Assembly (NCBI RefSeq): GCF_000814845.2
Contig: NZ_CP010431.2
Location: 4,650,001-4,714,000 of the forward strand
Direction: 5' to 3'
Length of the DNA: 64,000 nt
Source: Pandoraea sputorum
Lineage (GTDB): Bacteria > Pseudomonadota > Gammaproteobacteria > Burkholderiales > Burkholderiaceae
The notes beneath the pieces were generated by a model. The model saw only the letters and a program-made list of their open reading frames with translations, was not told the DNA's origin and made no database searches. Of this stretch, positions 25,867 to 34,714 are shown one piece after another; the first letter of the stretch is position 1; every line of letters starts with the position of its first letter. Both the position numbers and the translations under genes were made by a program.

Positions 25867-26904
25867 TCAGTGCGAGTGGCCGTGATCCTCGTGTGCGGAC
25901 TTGGCCGGCGCCAGGGCTGATGCACCGTCGCAATCGGCACCGCTATGGCTGTCGGCACATTCCGCGTCTTCGATCTGGATCGTGGCGTGTTCGACGTTAA
26001 AGCGTGTCGCGAGACGCTGCTGCACGGCGGTCATGGCGTCACGTGCGCTTACGCCGGGTGCGGGCACGGCGTGCAGCGTGATCATGTGGCGCTCGCCGGT
26101 GATGGACCACGTGTGAATGTGATGCACGTCCTGCACCTCCATCACGGTCTTCTCCAGATCGGCTTTGATCTCTGTCGGATTAAGCGAGTGGGGTGTGCCC
26201 TCGAGCAGGATATGCGCGGAGGACTTTACGATGCCCCACGCGCTTTTCAGGATGATCACGGCGACGAAGATCGACAGCAGCGGGTCGATAGGCGTCCATC
26301 CCGTCAGAAGAATCACACCGGCCGCGACGATGGCGGCAGCGGATCCCAGCATATCGCCCATCACGTGCAGCCATGCGCCGCGCATGTTGAGATTTTCCCG
26401 ATTGCCTCCGTGCAGGACCATGAAGGCAGCAATATTGGCGAGCAGCCCGGCGAACGCGACGATCAGCATCGTCATGCCGACGACCGGCACCGGCGCGGCA
26501 AACCGTCGAATCGCTTCGATGACGATCCACGCCGCGATGACAATAAGCGCGCAGCCGTTCACGAATGCGGCGAGGACTTCGAGACGCTTGTACCCGTAGG
26601 TCAGTTGCAACGTCGCGGGACGTTTTCCGTAGTGAATCGCGATCCAACTGAAGGCAAGCGCGGCGGCGTCGCTGACCATGTGCCCGGCGTCGGCCAGCAG
26701 CGCGAGCGAGCCGGACAACATCCCGCCGACGACCTCGACGACCATGAAGATGGCGATGATGACGAACGCAATCCCAATCCGCTTCTGATCGGTGACGCCA
26801 CTGGTATGGGTATGACCGGCATGACTGTGCCCGGCGTGGCTATGTGAGTGAGCGTGCCCGTGGTGATGCCCATGATCATGAGCGTCGTTCGGTGAGTGCG
26901 ACAT
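25867..26904 (-). CDS. cation diffusion facilitator, zinc exporter (ZitB/CzcD type)
   Basis: A 345-residue CDF protein with six membrane helices. It begins with a His-rich tail (HDHGHHHGHAHSHSHAGHS) and ends His-rich too (HEDHGHSH), typical zinc-sensing or buffering regions. The transport site is visible: HMVSDAAAL in helix 2 and HVMGDMLGS in helix 5 (the HxxxD pairs), with a cytoplasmic ferredoxin-like domain after residue 220. It exports Zn2+ (possibly Co2+ or Cd2+) by proton exchange. Single gene. Confidence 0.94.
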   Translation of the reverse strand: MSHSPNDAHDHGHHHGHAHSHSHAGHSHAGHTHTSGVTDQKRIGIAFVIIAIFMVVEVVGGMLSGSLALLADAGHMVSDAAALAFSWIAIHYGKRPATLQLTYGYKRLEVLAAFVNGCALIVIAAWIVIEAIRRFAAPVPVVGMTMLIVAFAGLLANIAAFMVLHGGNRENLNMRGAWLHVMGDMLGSAAAIVAAGVILLTGWTPIDPLLSIFVAVIILKSAWGIVKSSAHILLEGTPHSLNPTEIKADLEKTVMEVQDVHHIHTWSITGERHMITLHAVPAPGVSARDAMTAVQQRLATRFNVEHATIQIEDAECADSHSGADCDGASALAPAKSAHEDHGHSH

Positions 26905-27037
26905 GGCAGACCTCGCGTCCAGATGAGAGGATTTTAATCCTGAGGCGAAGACTTCGTCGTCAACGACCGTTCGAGATCACGCCAGTCATGTATTAATGCA
27001 GATCGCGAAAATCCTGAACGCGCCTACCGGAACGAAT

Positions 27038-27958
27038 TCAACCGCGTGGCCAGCGCCACGTCGGTTCACTCAGATGCTCGGCAAAGTAGTCCGACAATGC
27101 GCTGACCTTCGCGGGCCTCGCGCGTGCCGATGGCGTGACGAAGTACAGCCCCCCTTTCGTCAACGACCAACCGGTGAGAATCGCTTCGAGCCGCCCATCG
27201 CTCAGATATTCGGCGGCGATGAACTCCGGCAACTCGGAGATGGCGAGTCCTTCGAGCAGCATCGGCAGCAGCGCATCGGAATTGGTCACGCGAAGCGGCC
27301 CGACCGGCGTCACCAGTTCTTCATCTCCCGCATCGTTGGTAAAGCGCCAGACGTCGCTGCGCGCACGATAGGCGTACGACATGCAGGGCCGATCCACCAA
27401 CTCGCGCGGATGCGCCGGACGGCCTTCGCGCGCCAGATAGGCGGGCGACGCGACGACGAATTGCGTCACTGCGCACAGACGTCGCGCGACTAGCGACGAA
27501 TCCGGCAGCGCGGCAATGCGCAGCGCCGCATCGAATCCATCCGCCACCAGATCGACGGTCGAATCGGCCAGATGCAGGTCGACCTGGACATCCGGATAGC
27601 GCCGGAAGAACTCTGGCAGCAACGGCGCGACCCAGCGCAGCCCGAACGACATCGGCACAGCCACTCGTACCAGCCCGCGAGGCTGCACCGACATCTCACG
27701 GGCTGCGCCCTCGGCGGCTTCAGCCTGCCGGTAGATCTCGCCAGCTTTCTCGCACAACGTCCTGCCGAACTCGGTCAGCGCGAGTTGACGCGACGTGCGA
27801 TTGAGCAGCCGCGCGCCCAAACGGTCCTCCAGACGGGCGACCCCGCGCGACACGGTGGCGACCGACACCCCCATCTCGCGCGCCGCCGCCGCGAAAGACC
27901 CCTCCTCGGCGACTTTGGCGAACATCGCAAGCCCTTCGAAATCAGGCAGTTTCGACAC
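27038..27958 (-). CDS. LysR-family transcriptional regulator
   Basis: A 306-residue regulator with an N-terminal winged HTH (LPDFEGLAMFAKVAEEGSFAAAAREMGVSVATVSRGVARLE) and a C-terminal periplasmic-binding-like effector domain. The CrgA/DsdC-like subgroup often controls a divergent gene; here an SDR gene starts 160 bp away on the other strand. The gap holds a paired TTGCAA site. Its inducer is unknown. It may be the repressor or activator of the SDR gene. Confidence 0.92.
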   Translation of the reverse strand: MSKLPDFEGLAMFAKVAEEGSFAAAAREMGVSVATVSRGVARLEDRLGARLLNRTSRQLALTEFGRTLCEKAGEIYRQAEAAEGAAREMSVQPRGLVRVAVPMSFGLRWVAPLLPEFFRRYPDVQVDLHLADSTVDLVADGFDAALRIAALPDSSLVARRLCAVTQFVVASPAYLAREGRPAHPRELVDRPCMSYAYRARSDVWRFTNDAGDEELVTPVGPLRVTNSDALLPMLLEGLAISELPEFIAAEYLSDGRLEAILTGWSLTKGGLYFVTPSARARPAKVSALSDYFAEHLSEPTWRWPRG

Positions 27959-27978
27959 GGTTCCTCATCATTTCAAAT

Positions 27979-27997
27979 TTGCAACGTTGATTTGCAA
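27979..27997. promoter_or_regulatory. paired TTGCAA sites, probable LysR operator
   Basis: TTGCAA at 27979-27984 and again at 27992-27997, each a palindrome, 13 bp apart, in the gap between the LysR and SDR genes. Spacing suits a LysR-type dimer, but no binding evidence exists. Confidence 0.4.
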
Positions 27998-28117
27998 TTG
28001 ATTCTATTTCGAAAACACAGGCGCGTCGATATTCTCATCACATCGCAACCGACAACGCGCTGCGAACGCCGGACACCGGCTCAACCAACACACTGAATCG
28101 AACGAAGGAGCAACACC

Positions 28118-28882
28118 ATGGCACGCAAACTTGACAACAAGATCGCACTCGTCACCGGCGCAACCAGCGGCATCGGCCTGGCTACGGCACAACGCTTTGC
28201 TGCCGAAGGCGCGCACGTCTATCTGACGGGCCGCCGTGAGGCCGAGCTCGATGCGGCGGTCGCATCGATCCGCGAAGTCGGTGGCAAGGCCACCGGTCTG
28301 CGCGTCGACTCGACGAAGCTGGACGAACTCGATTCGCTGTACAAGCAAATCGGCGAAGCCCACGGCCGTCTCGACGTGTTGTTTGCGAATGCTGGCGGCG
28401 GCTCGATGCTCGCGCTCGGCGACATCACCGAGGCGCACTACGACGAGACGTTCGACCGTAACGTGAAGGCCGTGCTGTTCACGGTGCAGAAGGCGCTGCC
28501 GCTGCTGGCAGACGGTGCGTCGGTGATCCTGACGGGATCGACGGCTGGCAGCTCGGGTACCGCGGCGTTCAGTGTGTACTCGGCGTCAAAGGCAGCGGTG
28601 CGCGCGTTTGCCCGTAGCTGGATTCTTGACCTGAAGTCGCGCCGCATCCGCGTGAACACGATCAGCCCGGGCGCGACCCGCACCCCCGGCCTGCTCGATC
28701 TCGCAGGCGACGACGCTGCGCAACGTCAGGGGCTGGCCGATTACCTTGCCGCACAGATCCCACTCGCGCGCCTCGGCGAAGCGACGGAAATCGCCAGCGC
28801 CGCCCTGTTCCTCGCGTCTGACGATGCCAGCTTCGTGAACGGTGCGGAATTGTTTGTCGACGGTGGTCAGCAGCAGATTTAA
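28118..28882 (+). CDS. short-chain dehydrogenase/reductase
   Basis: A 254-residue classical SDR. It has the NAD(P)-binding TGATSGIG at residues 13-20, NAG in LFANAGGGS, the catalytic Ser of LTGSTAGS and YSASK (Tyr and Lys about residues 153-157), and the C-terminal [11 protein letters not shown] and [13 protein letters not shown]. An AAGGAG site lies before the ATG. The arginine in the TGRRE segment after beta2 suggests NADP preference. Divergent from a LysR gene. The substrate is not predictable. Confidence 0.93.
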   Translation: MARKLDNKIALVTGATSGIGLATAQRFAAEGAHVYLTGRREAELDAAVASIREVGGKATGLRVDSTKLDELDSLYKQIGEAHGRLDVLFANAGGGSMLALGDITEAHYDETFDRNVKAVLFTVQKALPLLADGASVILTGSTAGSSGTAAFSVYSASKAAVRAFARSWILDLKSRRIRVNTISPGATRTPGLLDLAGDDAAQRQGLADYLAAQIPLARLGEATEIASAALFLASDDASFVNGAELFVDGGQQQI

Positions 28883-28890
28883 ACGCAACG

Positions 28891-28931
28891 AAGCCCGGGT
28901 GAGTCGCACACATCGTGCAACGCCCGGGCTT
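28891..28931 (+). terminator. terminator-like hairpin after the SDR gene
   Basis: AAGCCCGGG (28891-28899) pairs with CCCGGGCTT (28923-28931), with a long loop. Confidence 0.65.
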
Positions 28932-28952
28932 TGAAAACTGAACGAAAACAGT

Positions 28953-29504
28953 TCACGACGATTGCGGCAGATTTTGTCTTTCGGCGGTCTTCAGGCAATT
29001 GACAATTTTATCCACCGCCTGACTGACGGACACGCGGGCGGTGTCGATGACAAGATGGTCGAGATCCCACGGATCGTACTGGCGCTCGATGACGCGCTTC
29101 CACGTCGGCAACTTGTGGCCGGGAATGTCGGCCTGCCGTTCTTCTACACGCTTTCGGTGCAGCGACGTGTCGGAACAAATCAGTTCGACTTCCAGAATAC
29201 CTACCCCCATTTCCGTCGCCAATGTTCGCCACGCGTCCCGAGTCAATTGGAATGCGTTGACGGCGTCGGCAATCACCGTCAGACCGGAACTAAGGTTGTC
29301 TTTGGCCACCGCGTACCCGGCCATGTAGCCAGCGGGGCCGATATCCACCCCGCCATCCACCGAGCCGATAAACGCCTGCTCAAGCGTATCGATACGGATA
29401 TAAACCGCAGCAATCGCACCCGCGAGTTCCCTTGCAACGGTCGTTTTCCCTGTACCGGGACGTCCAGCAAAGACGATCAACATTTCAGGCCCAATGTCTG
29501 GCAA
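28953..29504 (-). CDS. AAA-type small kinase/ATPase
   Basis: A 183-residue P-loop protein. The Walker A GRPGTGKTT (residues 14-22) is followed by a nucleoside-kinase-like fold: YIRIDTLEQAF, a region GLTVIADAVNAFQLTRDAWRTLA and an arginine-rich lid (HRKRVEERQ). The layout is that of AAA_33/Zeta-type kinases that phosphorylate a small substrate. An alternative start is at 29483. It is the first gene of the lower-GC region. The substrate is unknown; some relatives are toxin- or antibiotic-modifying kinases. Confidence 0.78.
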   Translation of the reverse strand: MPDIGPEMLIVFAGRPGTGKTTVARELAGAIAAVYIRIDTLEQAFIGSVDGGVDIGPAGYMAGYAVAKDNLSSGLTVIADAVNAFQLTRDAWRTLATEMGVGILEVELICSDTSLHRKRVEERQADIPGHKLPTWKRVIERQYDPWDLDHLVIDTARVSVSQAVDKIVNCLKTAERQNLPQSS

Positions 29505-29575
29505 TAACGCTTGATTATCACGGATTCAGGCTTGCCTCGCGAAAGCACGTGGAGGGGAATCATGTCATCGTGGAT

Positions 29576-29600
29576 GGCGGATTCCGACTCGGAGCGGCAG
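29576..29600. repeat. dispersed island repeat, copy 1 (core TTCCGACYCGGAGCGG)
   Basis: GATTCCGACTCGGAGCGGCA lies in the gap beside the first island genes. It matches other copies at 31952, 33968 and 38325. Confidence 0.55.
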
Positions 29601-29639
29601 CATAAAACGCCACATACCCGTCCTTCGCACACTGTCGTT

Positions 29640-30077
29640 TTACTCGGCTTCGATCCACTTCACTCGAACATCGGGCAAAGCAAGAACGTCTAGCAGATCG
29701 TTCATGCACACAATCGAAAAGTGCTGACGATTCTCAGTGCCAGGCAAGTTCATATACTGCGATAGCCACGCAGAATTTTCGATAATGACTGCCGGGAGGA
29801 CCCATTGACTCCATGCGCTCTCTTGGCACTTGGGCCTGGGTCGCACCGATGACTGAATGACAGAGCCGTGGAACTCCTCTATCCATTTGAGTCCTATGAC
29901 ACCAGAAAAGCAAAGCTCCAAGTCTGGCTTTCGCGGTGCGTTGCCAGTATTTAGAAGAGAAAAGCGCATCACGACTTTAAGTTCATCGCGTGTATTGAAC
30001 TGAAATTCGAGATCGGGACACGGGAAATCCACTGCCGCTACCGACTCCCAATACATTGCTCGTTCGGACACAGTCAT
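29640..30077 (-). CDS. hypothetical protein, immunity-like
   Basis: A 145-residue acidic, cysteine-containing soluble protein (MTVSERAMYWESVAAVDFP ...) with no recognised domain. Its size, mixed alpha/beta character, a conserved-looking end (FSIVCMNDLLDVLALPDVRVKWIE), and its place in an island of orphan genes resemble immunity proteins of polymorphic toxin systems. A 33-codon ORF upstream overlaps its start by ATGA. No toxin is seen next to it. Function is not established. Confidence 0.6.
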   Translation of the reverse strand: MTVSERAMYWESVAAVDFPCPDLEFQFNTRDELKVVMRFSLLNTGNAPRKPDLELCFSGVIGLKWIEEFHGSVIQSSVRPRPKCQESAWSQWVLPAVIIENSAWLSQYMNLPGTENRQHFSIVCMNDLLDVLALPDVRVKWIEAE

Positions 30078-30175
30078 TTACGAATCCAGGTCTTGATGAA
30101 CTTCAAAATGCACAACGGCATGCCCCGGCCGCATCCACGTCGCAACTCATCGGCAATCCACTGTCCGTCGGCCAC
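30074..30175 (-). CDS. short ORF coupled to the immunity-like gene, possible toxin tail remnant
   Basis: 33 codons starting at a GTG (VADGQWIADELRRGCGRG... ending KTWIRK). The stop overlaps the next gene's start (ATGA), as in real operons. It continues in the same frame as the small membrane protein stop at 30194. It may be the residual 3' end of a toxin or effector gene whose body is lost. No convincing ribosome-binding site is seen. Treat as tentative. Confidence 0.3.
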   Translation of the reverse strand: MADGQWIADELRRGCGRGMPLCILKFIKTWIRK

Positions 30176-30193
30176 CCCGGCGCCTTTTCCATG

Positions 30194-30415
30194 TCATAGC
30201 CAGTGCGCGAACTTGCCAATCGCAAAAACAGCCGATATGGCTGCCATTGAAAAGCAGATCTTTTTGTTAAGCAGCCACCGAGGCACTTTCGCGCGTTGTT
30301 CGAGCGTCATCCCTTGAGCGCCGAGGCCAAAATAGATGAAGAGCCCGACCGCCGCCAACCACCCAACGACGTCATACATCGGTCCAAAAATCTGACTACC
30401 GTACGTTTGTGCCAT
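30194..30415 (-). CDS. small two-helix membrane protein
   Basis: A 73-residue protein with two hydrophobic helices (DVVGWLAAVGLFIYFGLGAQG and ICFSMAAISAVFAIGKFAHWL) joined by a basic loop with RAKVPRWLLNKK. Such proteins are common neighbours of toxin-immunity genes but the family is not recognised. It is upstream of the immunity-like gene on the same strand. Confidence 0.6.
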   Translation of the reverse strand: MAQTYGSQIFGPMYDVVGWLAAVGLFIYFGLGAQGMTLEQRAKVPRWLLNKKICFSMAAISAVFAIGKFAHWL

Positions 30416-30462
30416 TGCTTTCTCTGATTTTTCCTATGCGTTGCCCTAACTCTCGACTGAAC

Positions 30463-31122
30463 TCACCGCGAGCTGCAGCGGTGGCGTTCAACTATTGTTG
30501 GATCTACAGCAGCCCGCCCTTGTGAGATATGGATCATCAACAATTTAGCGTCGCCACCTGGCGTGCTCCAAGTGCTCATCTGCGTCAATTCAATGCCTTT
30601 TGATGACTTCAGCCAGCGGACCATTCGCACTTGATTTGGGAAGCAGGTGGCGACTCCTTCCCTATCCTCCACAATCGTCCCAAAAGCGTCCATAGTCGCC
30701 GCCATCGCATCCACCGCAGTCTTGCGTGGAACGGAATCGCGCATCGCCTGGGCTGCATCGTCATAGATAGAGTCAAATTGCCTCGCATTAAAACGCTGAA
30801 TCAACAAAGCCTCCGCGCGCAGAGCGGCCGCCCTATCGTCAGCGAAATACCCAACGTGGACGCGCAAGCCCAGTCCAAGCAGAACGGCCGTCAATATCAA
30901 GACCAGTGAGATCACCAATTTCCGCTTGCGGCGCTTGAAATCCCGTTGCTCGTTTCGCCCATCGGGCTTGGATAGCTGCGCCGCAGTAGGCGAAGGCATT
31001 GAACGGAAACTCTCAATGTCCTTCACAGTCGCCCTCGCGGGGCAACCGCAGGCTGAGCACGATGCGATGCCGACAATATTGCTTGCCCTACAGGCATGAC
31101 ACTGCCAAGTGTATGCTGTCAT
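30463..31122 (-). CDS. membrane-anchored zinc-ribbon protein, function unknown
   Basis: A 219-residue protein; the start at 31122 (MTAYTWQCHACRAS) is chosen because GGAG lies 8 nt upstream and the zinc-ribbon begins there. N-terminal CHAC...CSACGC forms a zinc ribbon; a single helix follows (KLVISLVLILTAVLLGLGLRV, about residues 67-87), then a periplasmic domain of about 120 residues with a small alpha/beta pattern (AEALLIQRFNARQFDSIYDDAAQAM ... VATCFPNQVRMVRWLKSSKGIELTQMS), resembling DUF4019-type folds. Lower GC than the core genes. No role can be given. Confidence 0.65.
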   Translation of the reverse strand: MTAYTWQCHACRASNIVGIASCSACGCPARATVKDIESFRSMPSPTAAQLSKPDGRNEQRDFKRRKRKLVISLVLILTAVLLGLGLRVHVGYFADDRAAALRAEALLIQRFNARQFDSIYDDAAQAMRDSVPRKTAVDAMAATMDAFGTIVEDREGVATCFPNQVRMVRWLKSSKGIELTQMSTWSTPGGDAKLLMIHISQGRAAVDPTIVERHRCSSR

Positions 31123-31326
31123 TCCCATTGCTCCGTGGTATTTCCCATGGCCGGTGGTCGTGTCGCTTGTAGATGAGATATTGAAAGTCTCGCACCAGAT
31201 GTGCTCCGAGCATTTCGTCAACCTTCGAGTAGGCGTCAAACGAATCGCCAGGTAGCGATTCAAGGCGCCCACGGATGTCGCTCTATGCCCTACCAGGCAA
31301 TGAGGACACCTCAAGTCGGCCGCCAT
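31123..31326 (-). pseudogene. Ogr/Delta-like phage zinc-finger remnant
   Basis: Upstream of and in frame with the zinc-ribbon gene, the frame reads LRCPHCLVGHRATS, then LTPTRRLTKCSEHIWCETF. CxxC, an S/T-P-T-x-R-like segment, then C-x5-C match the order in P2-type Ogr/Delta activators (RCPHC...ARTS...SPT..R....C....CG..F). It has no stop of its own and runs into the next gene, so it looks like a truncated fused leftover. The call is by eye only. Confidence 0.3.
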
Positions 31327-31378
31327 TCAATCCCACACGAGGCATTGAACAGAACACCGCGAGCATCGTCGCGCATTG

Positions 31379-31921
31379 TCAGTTTTCTTTTTCATCGACG
31401 TCTTCCCCGACATCGGGCAATGAGAAAAAGCAAGTTTGTGCATTGTCGTGGAGACTCAACACAACGGTCCTATGCGGCGACGTGGCCGCCCAAAACCGTG
31501 AAGGAGGTGTGTCTGATAGTGCGATCTTCTCGGTGCCGACGCTCCAACGGAAGTCAATGTAGGTCGCGTCACCACCTTTCAGATGCGCCGTCTCCACCTT
31601 TACATTTGGTTGGCCATACTCGGCAATCAACGAAGCCATCTGGATCGGATACTCTGCGTCGGGATCAAGGCCAACAGCCGCAGATACTACCCGCCCCTTG
31701 CACACCGTGAAGTTGCCATCCATGTATTCCTTCGAACGGTCGCGAAATATCGCTTTGTAGCTTGACGGGTCCTCACCGTACGGATGTATTTCATATCCTC
31801 TGGAACTGAGACGGCTTGTTGCGTCGTCTCGGCTTGCGCCAAGGATCGAGCGAACCGACACTTGTGCGCAGGAAGCGCCGGATGCAACTGACAGCAGAAG
31901 AATTTGCAATAGCTTGACCAT
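31379..31921 (-). CDS. secreted hypothetical protein
   Basis: A 180-residue protein with a clear signal peptide (MVKLLQILLLSVASGASCA). The mature part is alpha/beta with several aromatic and acidic residues and no known motif. It ends in an acidic tail (DVGEDVDEKEN). It lies upstream of the zinc-ribbon gene on the same strand. GC is low relative to core genes. No family recognised. Confidence 0.6.
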   Translation of the reverse strand: MVKLLQILLLSVASGASCAQVSVRSILGASRDDATSRLSSRGYEIHPYGEDPSSYKAIFRDRSKEYMDGNFTVCKGRVVSAAVGLDPDAEYPIQMASLIAEYGQPNVKVETAHLKGGDATYIDFRWSVGTEKIALSDTPPSRFWAATSPHRTVVLSLHDNAQTCFFSLPDVGEDVDEKEN

Positions 31922-31951
31922 TTTTCCTACACGTTAGTCTTAGCGCGTTCA

Positions 31952-31979
31952 GGCGTCCGTTTCCGACTCGGAGGGGACA
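31952..31979. repeat. dispersed island repeat, copy 2
   Basis: GTCCGTTTCCGACTCGGAGG matches copy 1 and is followed at 31992-32002 by CAAAGCGGACG, so the unit may reach about 60 bp. Confidence 0.55.
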
Positions 31980-32072
31980 TTCGCGGAAGCCCAAAGCGGA
32001 CGTTCACTGGAACCACCGACTGTCGGTCTTCACATGAGAACATTGCTTCATTTTGGTTGACATCGGAACCCT

Positions 32073-32648
32073 ATGGAAAACGCCCAGCAAGCAAATAGCG
32101 GATTTCAAAGCAGTCCTTTGCTGGCTGCCTTTCCCAAAGCGCTGCGTTCCGACGTGACCGTCGTGACGGATTTGATTCGACCTAGCACTACAGATCACCC
32201 CGGGGCAGCTGTCGTTGTTCGACGCGAATTACTCAATATCCCGTATCGCATTCACCACGAATGCGATGACACTCTATTCGCTCGGATGAACTCGGCTCAA
32301 GCGGCTATCTATGCATGCGTACTAACGAGGCACCTTGACGGACATGTGCGCCAGCGCCATATCGGAAGGCTGGTCAATTCAGCCGAGCCTTGGATTGCCC
32401 CGTTCATCGTGAAACTCTGTGGCGAGTATGTAATTGAAATTCTCGCCGAGATTGAAGCGCAATTGCAATCCATGGATCAATGCGTTTATGAAGCGTTTTT
32501 CCGGGAAAATCCGGTTTTCACGAAACGCACGTACGATAGGATGATCAGTTATTGGGATTGCTATTACCGTTGGCTGTACAAGCGCAAACTCGATTACGCT
32601 GGTTTTCGGGTATTCGAACGGTTCCACGAATGGTGCGGCCGCTCCTGA
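32073..32648 (+). CDS. conserved hypothetical protein of mobile islands
   Basis: A 191-residue soluble protein. A recognisable stretch LNIPYRIHHE..., then LTRHLDGHVRQRHIGRLV and KLCGEYVIEILAEIEAQL, resembles an uncharacterised family common beside prophages and toxin islands. The second half is helical with many aromatics (SYWDCYYRWLYKRK). Ribosome-binding site weak. It is flanked by repeat copies. Function unknown. Confidence 0.65.
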   Translation: MENAQQANSGFQSSPLLAAFPKALRSDVTVVTDLIRPSTTDHPGAAVVVRRELLNIPYRIHHECDDTLFARMNSAQAAIYACVLTRHLDGHVRQRHIGRLVNSAEPWIAPFIVKLCGEYVIEILAEIEAQLQSMDQCVYEAFFRENPVFTKRTYDRMISYWDCYYRWLYKRKLDYAGFRVFERFHEWCGRS

Positions 32649-32710
32649 CCGACATTTGTGCGATACGTTAGTCAACGTGAACGAGAATAAAAAACTCTGG
32701 TGTTTACATC

Positions 32711-32775
32711 GACTGTCCGCTTCTGGCCGATTGCGGCCGGTCACTGGCGTCCATTCTGGCCACTTTCGGGCACTA
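32711..32775. repeat. dispersed island repeat, copy 3 (GCTTCTGGCCG form)
   Basis: Begins GACTGTCCGCTTCTGGCCG and contains GTCACTGGCGTCCATTCTGG. The 11-bp GCTTCTGGCCG recurs at 38299. It sits just after the gene ending at 32648. Confidence 0.45.
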
Positions 32776-32884
32776 TTGCTTACCGCAAGCGGATGTACAC
32801 GCCATGTCACATGAAAGGGCATTGTTGCGCTTAATATCGTGCCGATGCTCACTAACACGAACGTGAAAAATCGCTAACTGCTCC

Positions 32885-33763
32885 ATGAACGATATTCGAC
32901 AGGACACACCGGCTGCTCCAATCTCTAACCTGACATCTCGAAACAGATCGACGATAGTGGTCATCGCATTCAGCACCATGCTGATCGCGGCTACGCAACT
33001 CATTCAGACTTTCGTTTTTTGGATTGTCAACCGTAGCGACGCGGCGGTGATCATTCACCTCACGCCGTGGCGAGCCTTGTGGTTGCAAACCGTCACACCA
33101 ATTGCGTTGTTGGGGCTATTGGTTGCGAGCTTCGGGCTCGCTTGGCGAAAACAGTGGGGGCGACCGCTTTTCGTATGGACGGCCGTGGTGTGGATGCTTA
33201 TGGTGACGTTACTGTCCTACTGGATCATGGCGGTCGTCAATTTACCGGTGTATTTGCTCGCAATCTGGTTGCTATATAGAAAGAGCAGCGCAGGCCTGCA
33301 CGATGGGTCTCGCCCTACCCCACGGTTGAACGTACGCCACATCGCTTCTGTTACTTGCATGGCACTGGCTTGCACATTACACCTTTGGGCCTGGCTTGCC
33401 GCGATGTCCTCTACATCATGGGTTTGGCGCCTTATCCCTCACGGACATCCGTGGCATCTACTCGTGCCGAGTGCAATGTTGTTGATCGCAGGCACCGTGC
33501 TAGCTTTCAGATCAAACCGCCGACAGAGCGCAGGCATTGCATTGATAGTGTCTTGTGTCGCGATGGGGAGCGTGCTACTAGCGAGCAGCGTAACGAGCAC
33601 GTTCCTGTCAAGATATATGCCGGCACCGAGACCGCATGGATTTATACCGTATGGCTTCATGGCTAAGTACCTAACGCTGCTCGGCGGCGTTGCGTTTTGG
33701 TTGCTTTGCCCTTCGTTTCGCACGCGCTTGAACGGGTCGAAAAAATTCGCACTCACTGAATAG
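32885..33763 (+). CDS. multi-helix membrane protein, function unknown
   Basis: A 292-residue protein with about seven hydrophobic helices. It starts with a polar 25-residue tail, then STIVVIAFSTMLIAATQLIQTFVF and further helices (LQTVTPIALLGLLVASFGLAW and others), ending in a basic cytoplasmic tail. No transporter or enzyme motif recognised. Codon use and GC are lower than in core genes. It probably belongs to the acquired island. Confidence 0.65.
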   Translation: MNDIRQDTPAAPISNLTSRNRSTIVVIAFSTMLIAATQLIQTFVFWIVNRSDAAVIIHLTPWRALWLQTVTPIALLGLLVASFGLAWRKQWGRPLFVWTAVVWMLMVTLLSYWIMAVVNLPVYLLAIWLLYRKSSAGLHDGSRPTPRLNVRHIASVTCMALACTLHLWAWLAAMSSTSWVWRLIPHGHPWHLLVPSAMLLIAGTVLAFRSNRRQSAGIALIVSCVAMGSVLLASSVTSTFLSRYMPAPRPHGFIPYGFMAKYLTLLGGVAFWLLCPSFRTRLNGSKKFALTE

Positions 33764-34236
33764 GTCTACTTCGTTATCATGCCCAGCGTTATCGCAATGC
33801 TCCCTTGGTAAAGCGAGCGGTCGGGAGTCTTGCCTGCATTATTGAAATACCCTTTTCGGGAGTTCCGTTGGCACGGCGCTCCGAAATCTGTCAGGAGACA
33901 GGCGGAGTCGTCAACAATCTGGCGCTGCACGTCCCAGTGTCTCTAACTGGCCGCTTACAGCCATCCAGGAACGTCCGTTTCCGACCCTTTACCGCCCATC
34001 AGTCTCGGCCGCCGGGCGGCAGGTCCGCAGCGAAAGCCGCCCTTCCTCAGGCGGGATGCGAGCGCCTGGAGTCCGGCCCTTTGCAGACGTCTCCGGCGCG
34101 TAGCGCGACGGAAGGGCTCCCGCATCAAGCCGTCCTGGCCTCTACGTCGGCATTCGCTGCAACCCAGACTTACGCTTCCGCTCCCGATCGCCGACGAGCT
34201 AGCGGTCCAACCCGCGAAAGACTATTGCAGCGACAG
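33764..34236. other. intergenic graveyard with island repeat, no intact gene
   Basis: 473 bp. It contains another copy of the dispersed repeat at 33968-33987. A long plus-strand frame crosses it but its codon pattern is unlike a gene. Nothing else recognised. Confidence 0.5.
33968..33987. repeat. dispersed island repeat, copy 4
   Basis: GGAACGTCCGTTTCCGACCC, matching copies 1, 2 and 5 at the core GTTTCCGACYC. Confidence 0.5.
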
Positions 34237-34714
34237 CTAGGCCATCACCTCGGCCATCAACTCTTCCTTCCGAGCTTGGAGCGTGTCGCGCATTTCAATC
34301 AGGTCGAGCTTCGATGCGCGAGCCTTGGGGAACATCTCGTTGCCCCCCTCTTTGACGTGATGGTCGATGTACTCGCCCAGCACCTTAACCTTCGCGTCAA
34401 ACATGTCGTTAACGTCGTCGCTCGCGCGAATCTGCGCGATGAGGTCCTTGGCGCCGGTGTGCTCCACAGTCGCTTCGTCCAGCAGGTCCTGCTCCTTGAT
34501 GGCGGAGCGCCCAGCCGGGTAGAAGATCTCTTCCTCGATCTGCGCATGTACGCTCAACTCCATACAAATGCGCTCGGCCAGTTCGCCCGCTTCTCAATGG
34601 AAGTCTTGGCCTTGGAGCCGACCATCTCGTCGTATTCGTTGAAGAGCTTTTTCACCGCCGGGTTGGATTTCGCGGTCATGCTTGGCTACGCGGTCATCGG
34701 AGCGCGCGCCGTGA
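34237..34714 (-). pseudogene. hemerythrin/HHE domain protein, frameshifted and truncated
   Basis: The 108-codon 3' part (34237-34563) is a clear HHE-domain protein: MELSVHAQIEEEIFYPA, DEATVEHTGAKDLIAQI, VLGEYIDHHVKEGGNEMFPKAR. The part before it (to about 34678, MTAKSNPAVKKLFNEYDEM) lies in another frame. One base must be added near the CGGGCG at about 34585-34590 to join them, and a second shift and loss of the first His-containing helix occur near 34660-34690. Intact proteins of this type bind oxygen or iron through these His and Glu residues; this copy cannot. Confidence 0.75.
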
